A stretch of DNA of 8,959 bases from Candidatus Dojkabacteria bacterium (lineage in GTDB: Bacteria > Patescibacteriota > Dojkabacteria > GCA-002793355): positions 1 to 8,959 of the forward strand of contig WFZN01000084.1 of the NCBI GenBank assembly GCA_015489555.1, read 5' to 3'. The stretch's first letter is position 1. The number at the start of each line of letters is the position of its first letter. Positions 1 to 7,294 of this stretch are shown in pieces. Position numbers and translations under genes: made by a program. The notes beneath the pieces were generated by a model. It made no database searches. It was not told the origin of the DNA and saw nothing but the letters and a program-made list of their open reading frames with translations.

Positions 1-30
1 CTTTAGTAAACTGTCTAATCTAAGTTAATT

Positions 31-40
31 GGTTTAAACC
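31..40. promoter_or_regulatory. 10-bp perfect palindrome just before ybaB start
   Basis: GGTTTAAACC is a perfect 10-bp inverted repeat that ends one base before the ybaB ATG. It sits where a ribosome or regulator would contact the start region. It may be chance in AT-rich DNA. No promoter boxes are convincing in the 41 bases available, and no function is claimed. Confidence 0.2.
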
Positions 41-41
41 T

Positions 42-344
42 ATGTTTAAAAATGCAGCGCAGAATATGCTTAGTAAGTTTTTCCCCAATGTAGATGAGCT
101 TATGTCTTTGCAGAGTCAATTACAGAAGATGGAATTTACAGGCCGAAGTAAGAATGGCCTAGTGAGTGTCATTCTAAAAGGTACATTAGAATTAAGTGAT
201 ATAAAGATAAATGAAGAAGTTTTTTCTCAGTATAATTTTTCCGCTAGAGATCTAGAGAAATCTTTTAAGGAGGCTTATAAGGAGGCGGTTAAGGCTATAC
301 AAAAACACATGGTTGGAGTTTTAAGAGGTAAGCTTGGAAGATAG
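42..344 (+). CDS. ybaB: YbaB/EbfC-family nucleoid-associated DNA-binding protein
   Basis: This 100-residue protein has the usual length of the YbaB/EbfC family, small dimeric DNA-binding proteins thought to act on the nucleoid and in RecFOR-type recombination. The sequence shows the family layout: an N-terminal helix (about residues 1-32, with LQSQLQKMEF), a short beta core starting at the conserved Gly of SKNGLVSVILKG (about 37-48) and continuing through LSDIKINEEVF, and a charged C-terminal helix (about 68-96, LEKSFKEAYKEAVKAIQK). The main support for the name is position: recR starts 39 bases downstream on the same strand, the classic dnaX-ybaB-recR order. The start is the first ATG, with no Shine-Dalgarno sequence ahead of it. 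Bases 1-41 have stops in several frames, so any dnaX must end at or before the window edge. Confidence 0.88.
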   Translation: MFKNAAQNMLSKFFPNVDELMSLQSQLQKMEFTGRSKNGLVSVILKGTLELSDIKINEEVFSQYNFSARDLEKSFKEAYKEAVKAIQKHMVGVLRGKLGR

Positions 345-383
345 AGGGGAGGGGTATACAAGCTAATCTATGCATATCTTTAA

Positions 384-1028
384 ATGGGGGCTGTCGTAGA
401 TTACATAGAGCGTGTTATTAGTTATTTTGAGCAGTTACCTGGTATCGGTCCGAAGAGTGCAAGGCGTATTGTGTTTTATCTTTTACAGCAAGATAAAAAA
501 TGGTTAAAGGAATTTGCTCTGCAGGTAGCTAATTTAAAAGAAGGGCTTCTCATATGTAGCTTTTGTAATATGTACTCATATACAGACCCTTGTGAGATTT
601 GTGCTGACGAGTTAAGAGATTCTACCAAATTGCTTATTGTACGTAGTTTTTTACATAGACTTGCTGTAGAGAACACAAAGGTTCATAAGGGGTATTATTT
701 TTTACTTGAGTTTGACCAGCATAAAAGCTTGCAGGAGCTTTTTGAGGATACGGGTTTTAAGGAAAATATTAAGTTGTTAATGAAACGTATAAGAGGGCTA
801 AAGAAGAATATAGGTAAAGGAGAAAAACTTGAATTAATCTTTGGCTTTGGAGGAACTTTTAATGAAGAGGCGGTTATTTCGTACGTAAAAGATAAGGTGT
901 CAAATACTTTTGGGAGTAATGTTGTATTTTCACGTTTTGCCCTGGGTATACAACCGGGAGCAGATATTGATTTTGTAGATGCTTATACCCTTGAGCAAAC
1001 CTATCAAGGTAGACAGAAAGTAAGCTGA
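384..1028 (+). CDS. recR: Recombination mediator protein RecR
   Basis: RecR works with RecO and RecF to load RecA onto gapped DNA. The 214-residue product is close to the usual length of about 200. Domains in order: a helix-hairpin-helix with LPGIGPKSARR (residues 18-28), a four-cysteine zinc finger (C58, C61, C70, C73; pattern CxxC-x8-CxxC), then a TOPRIM region and the C-terminal RFALGIQPGADIDFVDAYTL element (184-203) that matches the RecR ending. The TOPRIM half is divergent: the usual VVE is VRS (86-88), and the usual YHVL-G-SP stretch is YYFLLEFDQHKS (104-115). The start ATG at 384 is the only sensible one, because an in-frame TAA lies at 381. A purine-rich GAGGGGAGGGG lies about 30 bases upstream, too far for a normal ribosome binding site. 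The stop is TGA. The gene is very likely cotranscribed with ybaB. Confidence 0.93.
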   Translation: MGAVVDYIERVISYFEQLPGIGPKSARRIVFYLLQQDKKWLKEFALQVANLKEGLLICSFCNMYSYTDPCEICADELRDSTKLLIVRSFLHRLAVENTKVHKGYYFLLEFDQHKSLQELFEDTGFKENIKLLMKRIRGLKKNIGKGEKLELIFGFGGTFNEEAVISYVKDKVSNTFGSNVVFSRFALGIQPGADIDFVDAYTLEQTYQGRQKVS

Positions 1029-1038
1029 TTTTTATTTT
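1010..1038 (+). promoter_or_regulatory. Possible promoter ahead of the PEGA-protein gene
   Basis: TAGACA (1010-1015, one mismatch to TTGACA) and TATTTT (1033-1038, two mismatches to TATAAT) are separated by 17 bases. Transcription would start close to the ATG at 1043, giving a nearly leaderless message. The gene could equally be read through from recR, which ends only 14 bases earlier. Confidence 0.25.
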
Positions 1039-1042
1039 AAAA

Positions 1043-2983
1043 ATGCGTGTAGGCTCTTTGGTACAACTACTTTCGCAAGACTCTTCAAAGAACCAGCGTC
1101 TTTTGATAATATGTGGACGTCTGTTAGATAACAATTTTGTAAGATTTATATTTAAGGTGGGACTATTAGTGATCTCACTTATCTTTGGATTATTTTTATT
1201 TTTCCATATTCGTGGTAAAACGATCTCAATTGGAAACCTGTCTTTTGTTGATCTCTATCCTTCTTATAAAAAGCTTGAAAACATAGAAGGAGAAGAGATT
1301 GTGCGGGGGATATATATGTACAATACCGGCGCCTTACATCTACGTACTTTACCCCGTAATGTTGCGATATATCTTGATAATAAATTTATAGGTAATTCTT
1401 CTTATTTTATAGTAGGTAAAGTTGTTGATGGCCTTTTGCCAGGAGAGCATATACTTAATTTAACCAAGGATGGATTTTTGCCATATAAAAGAAGTTTTAC
1501 GGTTTGGCCAAAACACGTTATAAATGTTGACGCAATCTTATTGAAGAAACCCGATCCTGAAACTTATTCGTTTGATACTTATGTAATCAATCCTGATTTA
1601 AAATATAAGATCATTACAACTTATTTGCCTGACTATCTTGTCTTAGTCAGGGCCAACAATCGTTATATGCAACTTATAAAATTATCAAAACTTAGGGCTA
1701 AGGAACCACTTTTTAACTACTTGCCCTTGGTTTTAGGTGATCAGTACGAGTATAGGGTGGTAGAATTGTCTAAAGGGCGCAAACTCTTTGTGATTATAGA
1801 TAAAAGTAATCCAGAGGTTGCACTGGCATTTTTGATTGTTGACAAACAAAATAAACCAATTTGGGTTAACGCTCAAAAGGTTTTAAAATTGGTAGGGGGA
1901 GATGGTAACTATAAACTAAATTATATTGGGGATGATAATCATAACCAGGATGTATCTTGGACAGTAAAAGATCTTGAGGTTGCCAAAGATAGGTTAATTA
2001 TTATTCTAGATGATAGGGTTGTGGAATATGGTTTGCGCAAAGCTGCAAACGCATACAGAATTGCCAAACAGGTGGCTACCGTGTCAACTACAGAGGCAAT
2101 TAGCGCTACCCCCCGTGTGTTTTATAAAACAGCCCAAAAGCCTTCTATTGAGCTTGTTCAACTTACAGTAGATGATTCTAATAGGTCTATACTTTATTTT
2201 AATTCTAGATTCTTTGATTTTGTAGATAGAAAATACTTTTATGTTCTACATGTTAAGGATCAGTCTGTTAATGGCACTGTTTTATTCGATGTGGAATTGT
2301 TTGACACGGAGGGGAGGCATGAAATGTTATTGAAGAATCTTCACCTTAGATTAGAGCCAGGTGAACAAGTCGTTACGTTTAAAGTTGGAGATTCCGGGAT
2401 ATTAGGTAATATAGGGAATTTTATTGTTATAACCAATAAACGCATCTTGGTATTTGGGGATATTATTCCAACTGATACTGATTTTGTAATAACAGAGTCA
2501 GCGTTACCGTTTGGTATAGATGATAATGTAATAGTGTATCCAAGTAACATAAAAGGAAAGGAGCTTTTAAGCATTTCTTATGTTGCTGGGGTAAATGATG
2601 ATCCAACAATCTTGTTGCATGATAATTATGTAATATTCCCTTGGAGAGGTAATGCATATGTCTTAGTATTTAACAAGGTTAGCTCAGATCTTCTAGTAAG
2701 ACTTGGACTTTATAGAGTATGTGATACATTACCCCCCCTAGCTTCTGAAACTATTTTAGGAGTTCACAACGGTTATCTATTTTCGTTGGTTAAAGAGACT
2801 AATGAGAGCACTACGACAATACGTGCGTGTGAAATATTAGGGGAAAATGACTACGATTATTATAAGATACCCGCTGCCCTTTCGAGGAATCAAGTTTGGT
2901 TAGATAAAGAATATATCTTTTGGATCATGCAACAAGAAAGTGGTGGTGTAGAATTTACAAGAGTAAAAGCCATGGTAAAATAA
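1043..2983 (+). CDS. Membrane-anchored PEGA-domain protein
   Basis: The 646-residue protein has a basic cytoplasmic N-terminus, one hydrophobic membrane segment at about residues 35-54 (KVGLLVISLIFGLFLFF) and a large part predicted outside the membrane. Residues about 103-169 fit a PEGA domain, a small beta-sandwich common in surface proteins: LPRNVAIYLDNKFIGNSS, then GLLPGEHILNLTKDGFLPYKRSFTV. The remaining 470 or so residues are rich in beta-strand-like, aromatic and valine stretches and could form a propeller-like fold, but I recognise no named family. The only cysteines outside the membrane are C560 and C596, which could form a disulfide. The gene starts 14 bases after recR and ends with tandem in-frame TAA TAA. 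Cell-envelope binding or structure is the likely role; the ligand is unknown. Confidence 0.8.
   Translation: MRVGSLVQLLSQDSSKNQRLLIICGRLLDNNFVRFIFKVGLLVISLIFGLFLFFHIRGKTISIGNLSFVDLYPSYKKLENIEGEEIVRGIYMYNTGALHLRTLPRNVAIYLDNKFIGNSSYFIVGKVVDGLLPGEHILNLTKDGFLPYKRSFTVWPKHVINVDAILLKKPDPETYSFDTYVINPDLKYKIITTYLPDYLVLVRANNRYMQLIKLSKLRAKEPLFNYLPLVLGDQYEYRVVELSKGRKLFVIIDKSNPEVALAFLIVDKQNKPIWVNAQKVLKLVGGDGNYKLNYIGDDNHNQDVSWTVKDLEVAKDRLIIILDDRVVEYGLRKAANAYRIAKQVATVSTTEAISATPRVFYKTAQKPSIELVQLTVDDSNRSILYFNSRFFDFVDRKYFYVLHVKDQSVNGTVLFDVELFDTEGRHEMLLKNLHLRLEPGEQVVTFKVGDSGILGNIGNFIVITNKRILVFGDIIPTDTDFVITESALPFGIDDNVIVYPSNIKGKELLSISYVAGVNDDPTILLHDNYVIFPWRGNAYVLVFNKVSSDLLVRLGLYRVCDTLPPLASETILGVHNGYLFSLVKETNESTTTIRACEILGENDYDYYKIPAALSRNQVWLDKEYIFWIMQQESGGVEFTRVKAMVK
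2954..2981 (+). promoter_or_regulatory. Candidate promoter for tRNA-Lys inside the PEGA gene end
   Basis: TTTACA (2954-2959) and TAAAAT (2976-2981) each differ from the sigma-70-type consensus by one base and are 16 bases apart. A start about seven bases after the -10 would fall near 2988, eight bases before the tRNA 5' end at 2996. The boxes lie in the last codons of the upstream gene, so coding constraint could produce them by chance. Confidence 0.4.
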
Positions 2984-2995
2984 TAAATCTTGTTT

Positions 2996-3068
2996 GGGCC
3001 GTTAGCTCAACTGGCAGAGCAGCCGGCTCTTAACCGGCAGGTTGGGGGTTCGAGTCCCTCACGGCCCA
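2996..3068 (+). tRNA. tRNA-Lys, anticodon CTT
   Basis: The 73 bases fold as a full cloverleaf. The acceptor is GGGCCGT paired with ACGGCCC and discriminator A. The D arm is GCTC/GAGC with the GG pair in its loop. The anticodon arm is GCCGG/CCGGC with loop CTCTTAA, giving anticodon CTT, which reads AAG lysine codons. The variable loop is AGGTT. The T arm is GGGGG/CCCTC (one G-T wobble) around TTCGAGT. No 3' CCA is encoded, so a CCA-adding enzyme would be needed. It starts 12 bases after the PEGA-gene stop. AAA codons would normally need a separate tRNA-Lys(TTT), not in this window. Confidence 0.97.
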
Positions 3069-3100
3069 GTGCTCAAAGATGGCTCTAGTAACCAGATTTT

Positions 3101-6100
3101 TTAGGATTTTTTCTGAATAAATTTTAATGAGTAGATCTCATCTAGAACGTTTAGTAATAGTTGTTTAAACTCTTCATATTTTACTGTTTCAAATTCAATC
3201 TCTACGGGAGCATGCAGTTGAGGAACATCTTTGCTGGCTGGCCTTGTAAAGTCAATCGCTGCTTTAATGGGGATATAATGCCTGTTGCGATGTAGGCGAG
3301 AGTCGAGTTCAAAAAGAAGTTTATAAAAATAAAGTTGTATTAAGTAGTCCGAGCCAAAGTTGGCTAACTTTTCACTATTTTGTGTGTTTCCGAGCAACTC
3401 ATTAAGGGATCTATATCTAGAGGTTTTTACATCTACTATTCGTACGTACCCTTTTTCGTAATCGATACTCTCTACCCGGTCGATTATTCCTTTAAGCGGA
3501 TACCCTTTTAAAGAAGATTCAGCTATTTTTTCTATAAATAGTGGATAATTAGGAAAGTTTTTAAGGCGTTGGTCGTAGTAAACTTTAAGTTCAAGTTTTG
3601 CTCGTTTAAGCAGGCGGTTAAGTTCCTCTGGGGTAAGAAAGCGTTTTTTGAGCTCTTGCATAAATATTTCTAAAAGTTGGTCAAATTCAAAAGGAGTTTC
3701 CTTAGCGCGGATTCTTTCAAGATATTTTCTTATGGATAGGTGAAATGCGTTACCATATATTTGCCATATGCTAGTAGGGCGGGGTGTTTTCAGAAAATAA
3801 TTTAAGTAGAATTCTTGGGGGTCTCTAAGATAAGCAACTAGCGCGCTAGGGCTTAGTTTGAATCTTAATAAATAGGTTTTAAGGTACTCGTTTTCATCTG
3901 CACTAGATATATAAAAATTTGCAAGATCGGAAGGTTTAAACAGGTTTCGTATTGGTACAGTGTCAGTAATTAGATTGTATGAATCGGTGTTTAGAACCTC
4001 TGTAAGGTCTTTGGGAATGTCCTTGATAAAACTTGCAACAAGTTGTTCTTGAGGCTTACCGTTGTAATTTACTGCAAATTCACTGTAAGTAAGAAATACG
4101 AGTTTTTTGGCGCGTGTTAGAGCAACATAGAATAAGCGTCTATTATCATCTTGGGCTAATAATTTTAGCCAGTTGGTGTGTTTTTGTGGCGAATTTATCT
4201 CTTCCTTGCGCAGTTTTTTAAGTTTGGCGATAAGGGTTTTATCCTTTAGGTCAAATCGTCTATTAAGATATAAAAGGCGAGGAATTACCATGTTAGGGCG
4301 GATATCTGGTTTCCATAGATTATATGTAAGTTGAGGCATTAACACTACCTCAAATTCCAAACCTTTTGCAGCATGTACAGTGAGAATGTTGACCCCCTTT
4401 TTGGGTATAAATATATTTTCTGCCGGTAAAGTAATATTAAAGTCTTGTATAAGATCAATAATTTCTAATAGTTCGTTTAAAGTTAGGTTTGGGTTATTAC
4501 CAATAATAGCTCTTATATAACCCACAAAGCTATTTATTGCAGAGAGGTCCTCATATTTGGTGGGTTGTTTGAGTATGTAATCAATCAGTTTAGTATCAGA
4601 GATTATATGTTCTATAAGACGAGCTACGTTGAGAGTAGCTGATAACGCGACCCAACGCGCAAGTAGGTCTATAATGTCCAAAAGTTGAGACTGTTGTGCG
4701 GTTCCCAGCTTGGTTTTACGTATAATCTCTTTTATCGCATCAAGCGGAAGGTTGGTTTCAATTGATTTATCTTTGAGTCCAGTAAAGCTAAGCTGTTGTA
4801 TTGTTTGTTTAAGTGGAAGACGCCCGTCTAGTATTTCCTTTAAAAATTCATTAATATTTTGAAGTACCTTCACTTGGGTTATATGATCTATTTGCCAAAA
4901 TGGGTATAAAAGAATTCGATTTAGTAGGTCTGCTCGTCCAGGATCGGCTATAAATCTAAGTATATTAAGAAGCTGCAATACATAGGGATTATCTAGCAAG
5001 TTTTGGTTGGATGACTTATTAAATGGAATTCCAGCTTTGTAGAGAAACTTAGCTATAATATCAGCCTGGTAATTTCTACGTACAAGTACTGCTATGTCTT
5101 CGTAGGCAATACCCTTTTTGTGTAGTTTTTTAATAGTATCTGCTAAAAATGTTAGTTCGGCTGTTTCACCCACGAATTTACCAATTTTAATTTTGGGATT
5201 TTGTTTATTTTTATATCTGGGGTTTGCGCTTATAAGATTCTTATTTAGGTGCGGTAATAACTCAGATATACTGTAGTTAAGTTTTTGTCTTATATTGGCA
5301 GCTGCATCAAGTATAAGTTGGGTGCTCCTGTAGTTATAGTTAAGCACTATATCCGTGCGATTATTAAATGTGTTTACAAAATCTTTAATGTTTTCAACTG
5401 ACGCACCTTGGAATCTGTAGATTGCTTGATCATCATCTCCTACCACAAAGATGTTTGGATTTTCTTTCCAAAATGATATAAGATTAAAAAGCAGCTCGTT
5501 TTGAGCTGTGTTTGTATCTTGGTATTCGTCTACAAGTATATATTCGTATCTTTCTTGTATGTTTAAGGCTAGGTCTTGATTCTGTTTAAATTTTAGGTTT
5601 ACGATATTGATAAGATCATTGAAATCAAGGCGTCTGTATTCTTTTAATTTTTGTTCGTAGTTTTTATAGATTAGATACGTTTCTTTTAGTTTTTCTACCA
5701 ACCGTTTCTGGTTTAGGTATTTTGTTGTAAAACCAGACTTACTACGTTTTGAGTGTTTTGGGGTTTGTGTTAGTAATTCTTCTTCAGTCGATATTATCTT
5801 TTTGAGTTTTTCAAGTGTAATACCTTCTCGCTTAAGATTTTCTATAGTGGCTGCTATACGCTTTAGATTAGATAAAGGGTTAGTATAGCCCGTAATGTGA
5901 GTAAGTTTGTGGGAATTGTTTTCTATTATTTCTTTTAGTATTAAAAAGCGGGTAATTTCATCTAAAATTTCAAAGTCTTGTATTTCTAAAAAATAGTCAG
6001 GGAATTGTTCGATAACGTGTTTCGCGAAGCCATGGAATGTAAATATGTTAACTTGGTAAGCGGCGTCTTTAATAAGCTTAAAGAGCCGTCTTTTCATATT

Positions 6101-6286
6101 AATTTGAGCGCTTTCGCTAAATGTTAATGCTAGTATTTGCCATGGTTTGGTGTCTGTTTTAGATAATATCTGTACTATTCTTTGGGTAAGTACGGTTGTT
6201 TTTCCTGTACCAGGGCCTGCTATCACAAGTATCGGGCCACTTAACGTTTGAACGGCTTTTTCTTGGAGGGGGTTAAGTTTTGTCAT
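3101..6286 (-). CDS. UvrD/PcrA-like helicase fused to RecB-family nuclease
   Basis: This 1,061-residue protein joins a superfamily 1A 3'-5' DNA helicase to a C-terminal PD-(D/E)XK nuclease. Helicase motifs appear in order: Q motif LNPLQEKAV (4-12), Walker A AGPGTGKTT (23-31), Ia LALTFSESAQ (52-61), Ib FTFHGF (82-87), II DEYQDT (253-258), III VGDDDQAIYRFQGA (282-295), IV LNYNYRST (315-322), V TVHAAKGLEF (636-645), VI FYVALTRAKK (719-728). Nuclease motifs: GNAFH (845-849), GIIDR (933-937, Asp936), VDVKT (951-955, Asp952 and Lys954), and QLYFY (984-988). All expected catalytic residues are present. The whole protein contains no cysteine, so the iron-sulfur cluster of AddB-type nucleases is absent. 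The architecture resembles AddA/RecB or actinobacterial AdnA/AdnB subunits. The start is set by a TAATG junction with the upstream gene, which implies translational coupling. Likely roles are break-end resection or degradation of foreign DNA. Confidence 0.9.
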   Translation of the reverse strand: MTKLNPLQEKAVQTLSGPILVIAGPGTGKTTVLTQRIVQILSKTDTKPWQILALTFSESAQINMKRRLFKLIKDAAYQVNIFTFHGFAKHVIEQFPDYFLEIQDFEILDEITRFLILKEIIENNSHKLTHITGYTNPLSNLKRIAATIENLKREGITLEKLKKIISTEEELLTQTPKHSKRSKSGFTTKYLNQKRLVEKLKETYLIYKNYEQKLKEYRRLDFNDLINIVNLKFKQNQDLALNIQERYEYILVDEYQDTNTAQNELLFNLISFWKENPNIFVVGDDDQAIYRFQGASVENIKDFVNTFNNRTDIVLNYNYRSTQLILDAAANIRQKLNYSISELLPHLNKNLISANPRYKNKQNPKIKIGKFVGETAELTFLADTIKKLHKKGIAYEDIAVLVRRNYQADIIAKFLYKAGIPFNKSSNQNLLDNPYVLQLLNILRFIADPGRADLLNRILLYPFWQIDHITQVKVLQNINEFLKEILDGRLPLKQTIQQLSFTGLKDKSIETNLPLDAIKEIIRKTKLGTAQQSQLLDIIDLLARWVALSATLNVARLIEHIISDTKLIDYILKQPTKYEDLSAINSFVGYIRAIIGNNPNLTLNELLEIIDLIQDFNITLPAENIFIPKKGVNILTVHAAKGLEFEVVLMPQLTYNLWKPDIRPNMVIPRLLYLNRRFDLKDKTLIAKLKKLRKEEINSPQKHTNWLKLLAQDDNRRLFYVALTRAKKLVFLTYSEFAVNYNGKPQEQLVASFIKDIPKDLTEVLNTDSYNLITDTVPIRNLFKPSDLANFYISSADENEYLKTYLLRFKLSPSALVAYLRDPQEFYLNYFLKTPRPTSIWQIYGNAFHLSIRKYLERIRAKETPFEFDQLLEIFMQELKKRFLTPEELNRLLKRAKLELKVYYDQRLKNFPNYPLFIEKIAESSLKGYPLKGIIDRVESIDYEKGYVRIVDVKTSRYRSLNELLGNTQNSEKLANFGSDYLIQLYFYKLLFELDSRLHRNRHYIPIKAAIDFTRPASKDVPQLHAPVEIEFETVKYEEFKQLLLNVLDEIYSLKFIQKKS

Positions 6287-7275
6287 TAATAGTATTTTAC
6301 TAGTTTAGTAAGTTCCTCTTTTAGCTGAGTGTATCCTTTTTCTGTTACACTTAGTAGAGCCTTTATGCTAAATATAGGGTCAATACCTTGTTCTTTATAA
6401 AGATAGTCAAAAAGCTTAATAACTAGCTTAGCGTACTGGTGTGGATTAGTATTTGCATGTAAATCAAGCCGGTTGTATAAGCGTAGGAGTTTTGGCGTTG
6501 TATACATCAGCCTTTCAAGGTTAAGTAGCTTAATATACTCAGTATCTTTAAAAAATATAATAAGTTGCTCTAATAGCGAATCTCTTGCGGTTAATGTTTG
6601 GTTAAAATGCTTTAGAAGTCGCGTTTTAAATTTAAGGGAAAGATTTTTAAGGGTTAATATTAGAAAGTATTGAAGATGCGCTATTATAACATCGAACTCT
6701 TTTTGTTTGTATTGTTTGTTCATTAGGCTAAGTATTAGTAACAAATTGTGGGTAACAGTTTTTAGGTATTGGTTATTGCTAATATGGATTTGACTGGCTA
6801 CGTCATGGATACTGTTGTATAGCTCTGTTTCTATAAAGCCAAAGTTTAATCTGGGTGAAAAATTTAATAGATCGTCTTCGAATTCTAGAATTGATCGGTA
6901 TTTTAATGATTTTGTGATGATGCGTTCTGCGTGAGTTGTGCCAGAAAGCATGTCTTGTAGTATTTCTAACACTGTATCTAATGTGAGAGTTTTGTAAGTA
7001 AGCAAAAAACCAAAAGAGCTGTTCTTTGCGTCGTGTATGAGGATTTCTTTAATAGTGCGTATTATATATGGATAAACAAGTAATCTACCGTCGGGGGTAG
7101 TGCTTACAGGTAGTTTTTTTAGATAAAACCGTACTAGGCGTTTTAGGGTAAGGTTTTTGGAGACGGTTTTATCTTCTTTTGATACAAGTGTGTAATACAT
7201 ATACACTGTTTGTTTAGCGTATCGATATATCCGTTGGTGTATTAGGGGGAAAGATATATTATGCATCTTGATCAT
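6286..7275 (-). CDS. Uncharacterised helical protein, operon partner of the helicase-nuclease
   Basis: I do not recognise this 329-residue protein. It looks almost entirely alpha-helical, is rich in Leu, Lys, Ile, Tyr and Asn, and contains no cysteine or tryptophan. It shows no signal peptide, membrane segment, nucleotide-binding motif or obvious nuclease signature. A distinct early section around residues 45-75 includes LPVSTTPDGRLLVYPYIIRT; the rest reads as successive amphipathic helices, as in a scaffold or adaptor. Its TAA overlaps the helicase ATG by one base (TAATG), so the two products are probably made in fixed proportion and may form a complex. The first ATG (7275) follows a TATAAT by six bases, consistent with a leaderless message; a second Met three codons on is the alternative start. 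A small AddB-like partner or regulator is possible, but sequence gives no proof. Confidence 0.75.
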   Translation of the reverse strand: MIKMHNISFPLIHQRIYRYAKQTVYMYYTLVSKEDKTVSKNLTLKRLVRFYLKKLPVSTTPDGRLLVYPYIIRTIKEILIHDAKNSSFGFLLTYKTLTLDTVLEILQDMLSGTTHAERIITKSLKYRSILEFEDDLLNFSPRLNFGFIETELYNSIHDVASQIHISNNQYLKTVTHNLLLILSLMNKQYKQKEFDVIIAHLQYFLILTLKNLSLKFKTRLLKHFNQTLTARDSLLEQLIIFFKDTEYIKLLNLERLMYTTPKLLRLYNRLDLHANTNPHQYAKLVIKLFDYLYKEQGIDPIFSIKALLSVTEKGYTQLKEELTKLVKYY

Positions 7276-7281
7276 TGTTAT

Positions 7282-7289
7282 ATTATAAT
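7282..7289. promoter_or_regulatory. Symmetric divergent promoter between efp and the helicase operon
   Basis: ATTATAAT is a perfect 8-bp palindrome containing TATAAT on both strands: plus 7284-7289, minus 7287-7282. On the plus strand it lies five bases before the efp ATG (7295); on the minus strand six bases before the ATG at 7275. Starts about seven bases past each -10 would fall at or beside the start codons, giving leaderless messages in both directions. The -35 regions are weak on both sides. No Shine-Dalgarno sequence fits in the 19-base gap. Confidence 0.55.
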
Positions 7290-7294
7290 CTGCT

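Noticed and set aside
1026..1028. TGA recoded as glycine (code 25, as in Gracilibacteria)
   Set aside because: The only TGA ends recR at its natural length, and all the long frames are free of internal TGA, so recoding is not supported.
2732..2738. Run of seven C as a phase-variation or frameshift site
   Set aside because: It reads as ordinary Pro-Pro-Leu codons in an intact frame, and seven bases is short for a contingency tract.
3069..3113. Possible bidirectional terminator between tRNA-Lys and the helicase gene
   Set aside because: There are two runs of six T (3097-3102 and 3107-3112), but the only stem nearby is three base pairs (TGG/CCA). No stable hairpin is visible.
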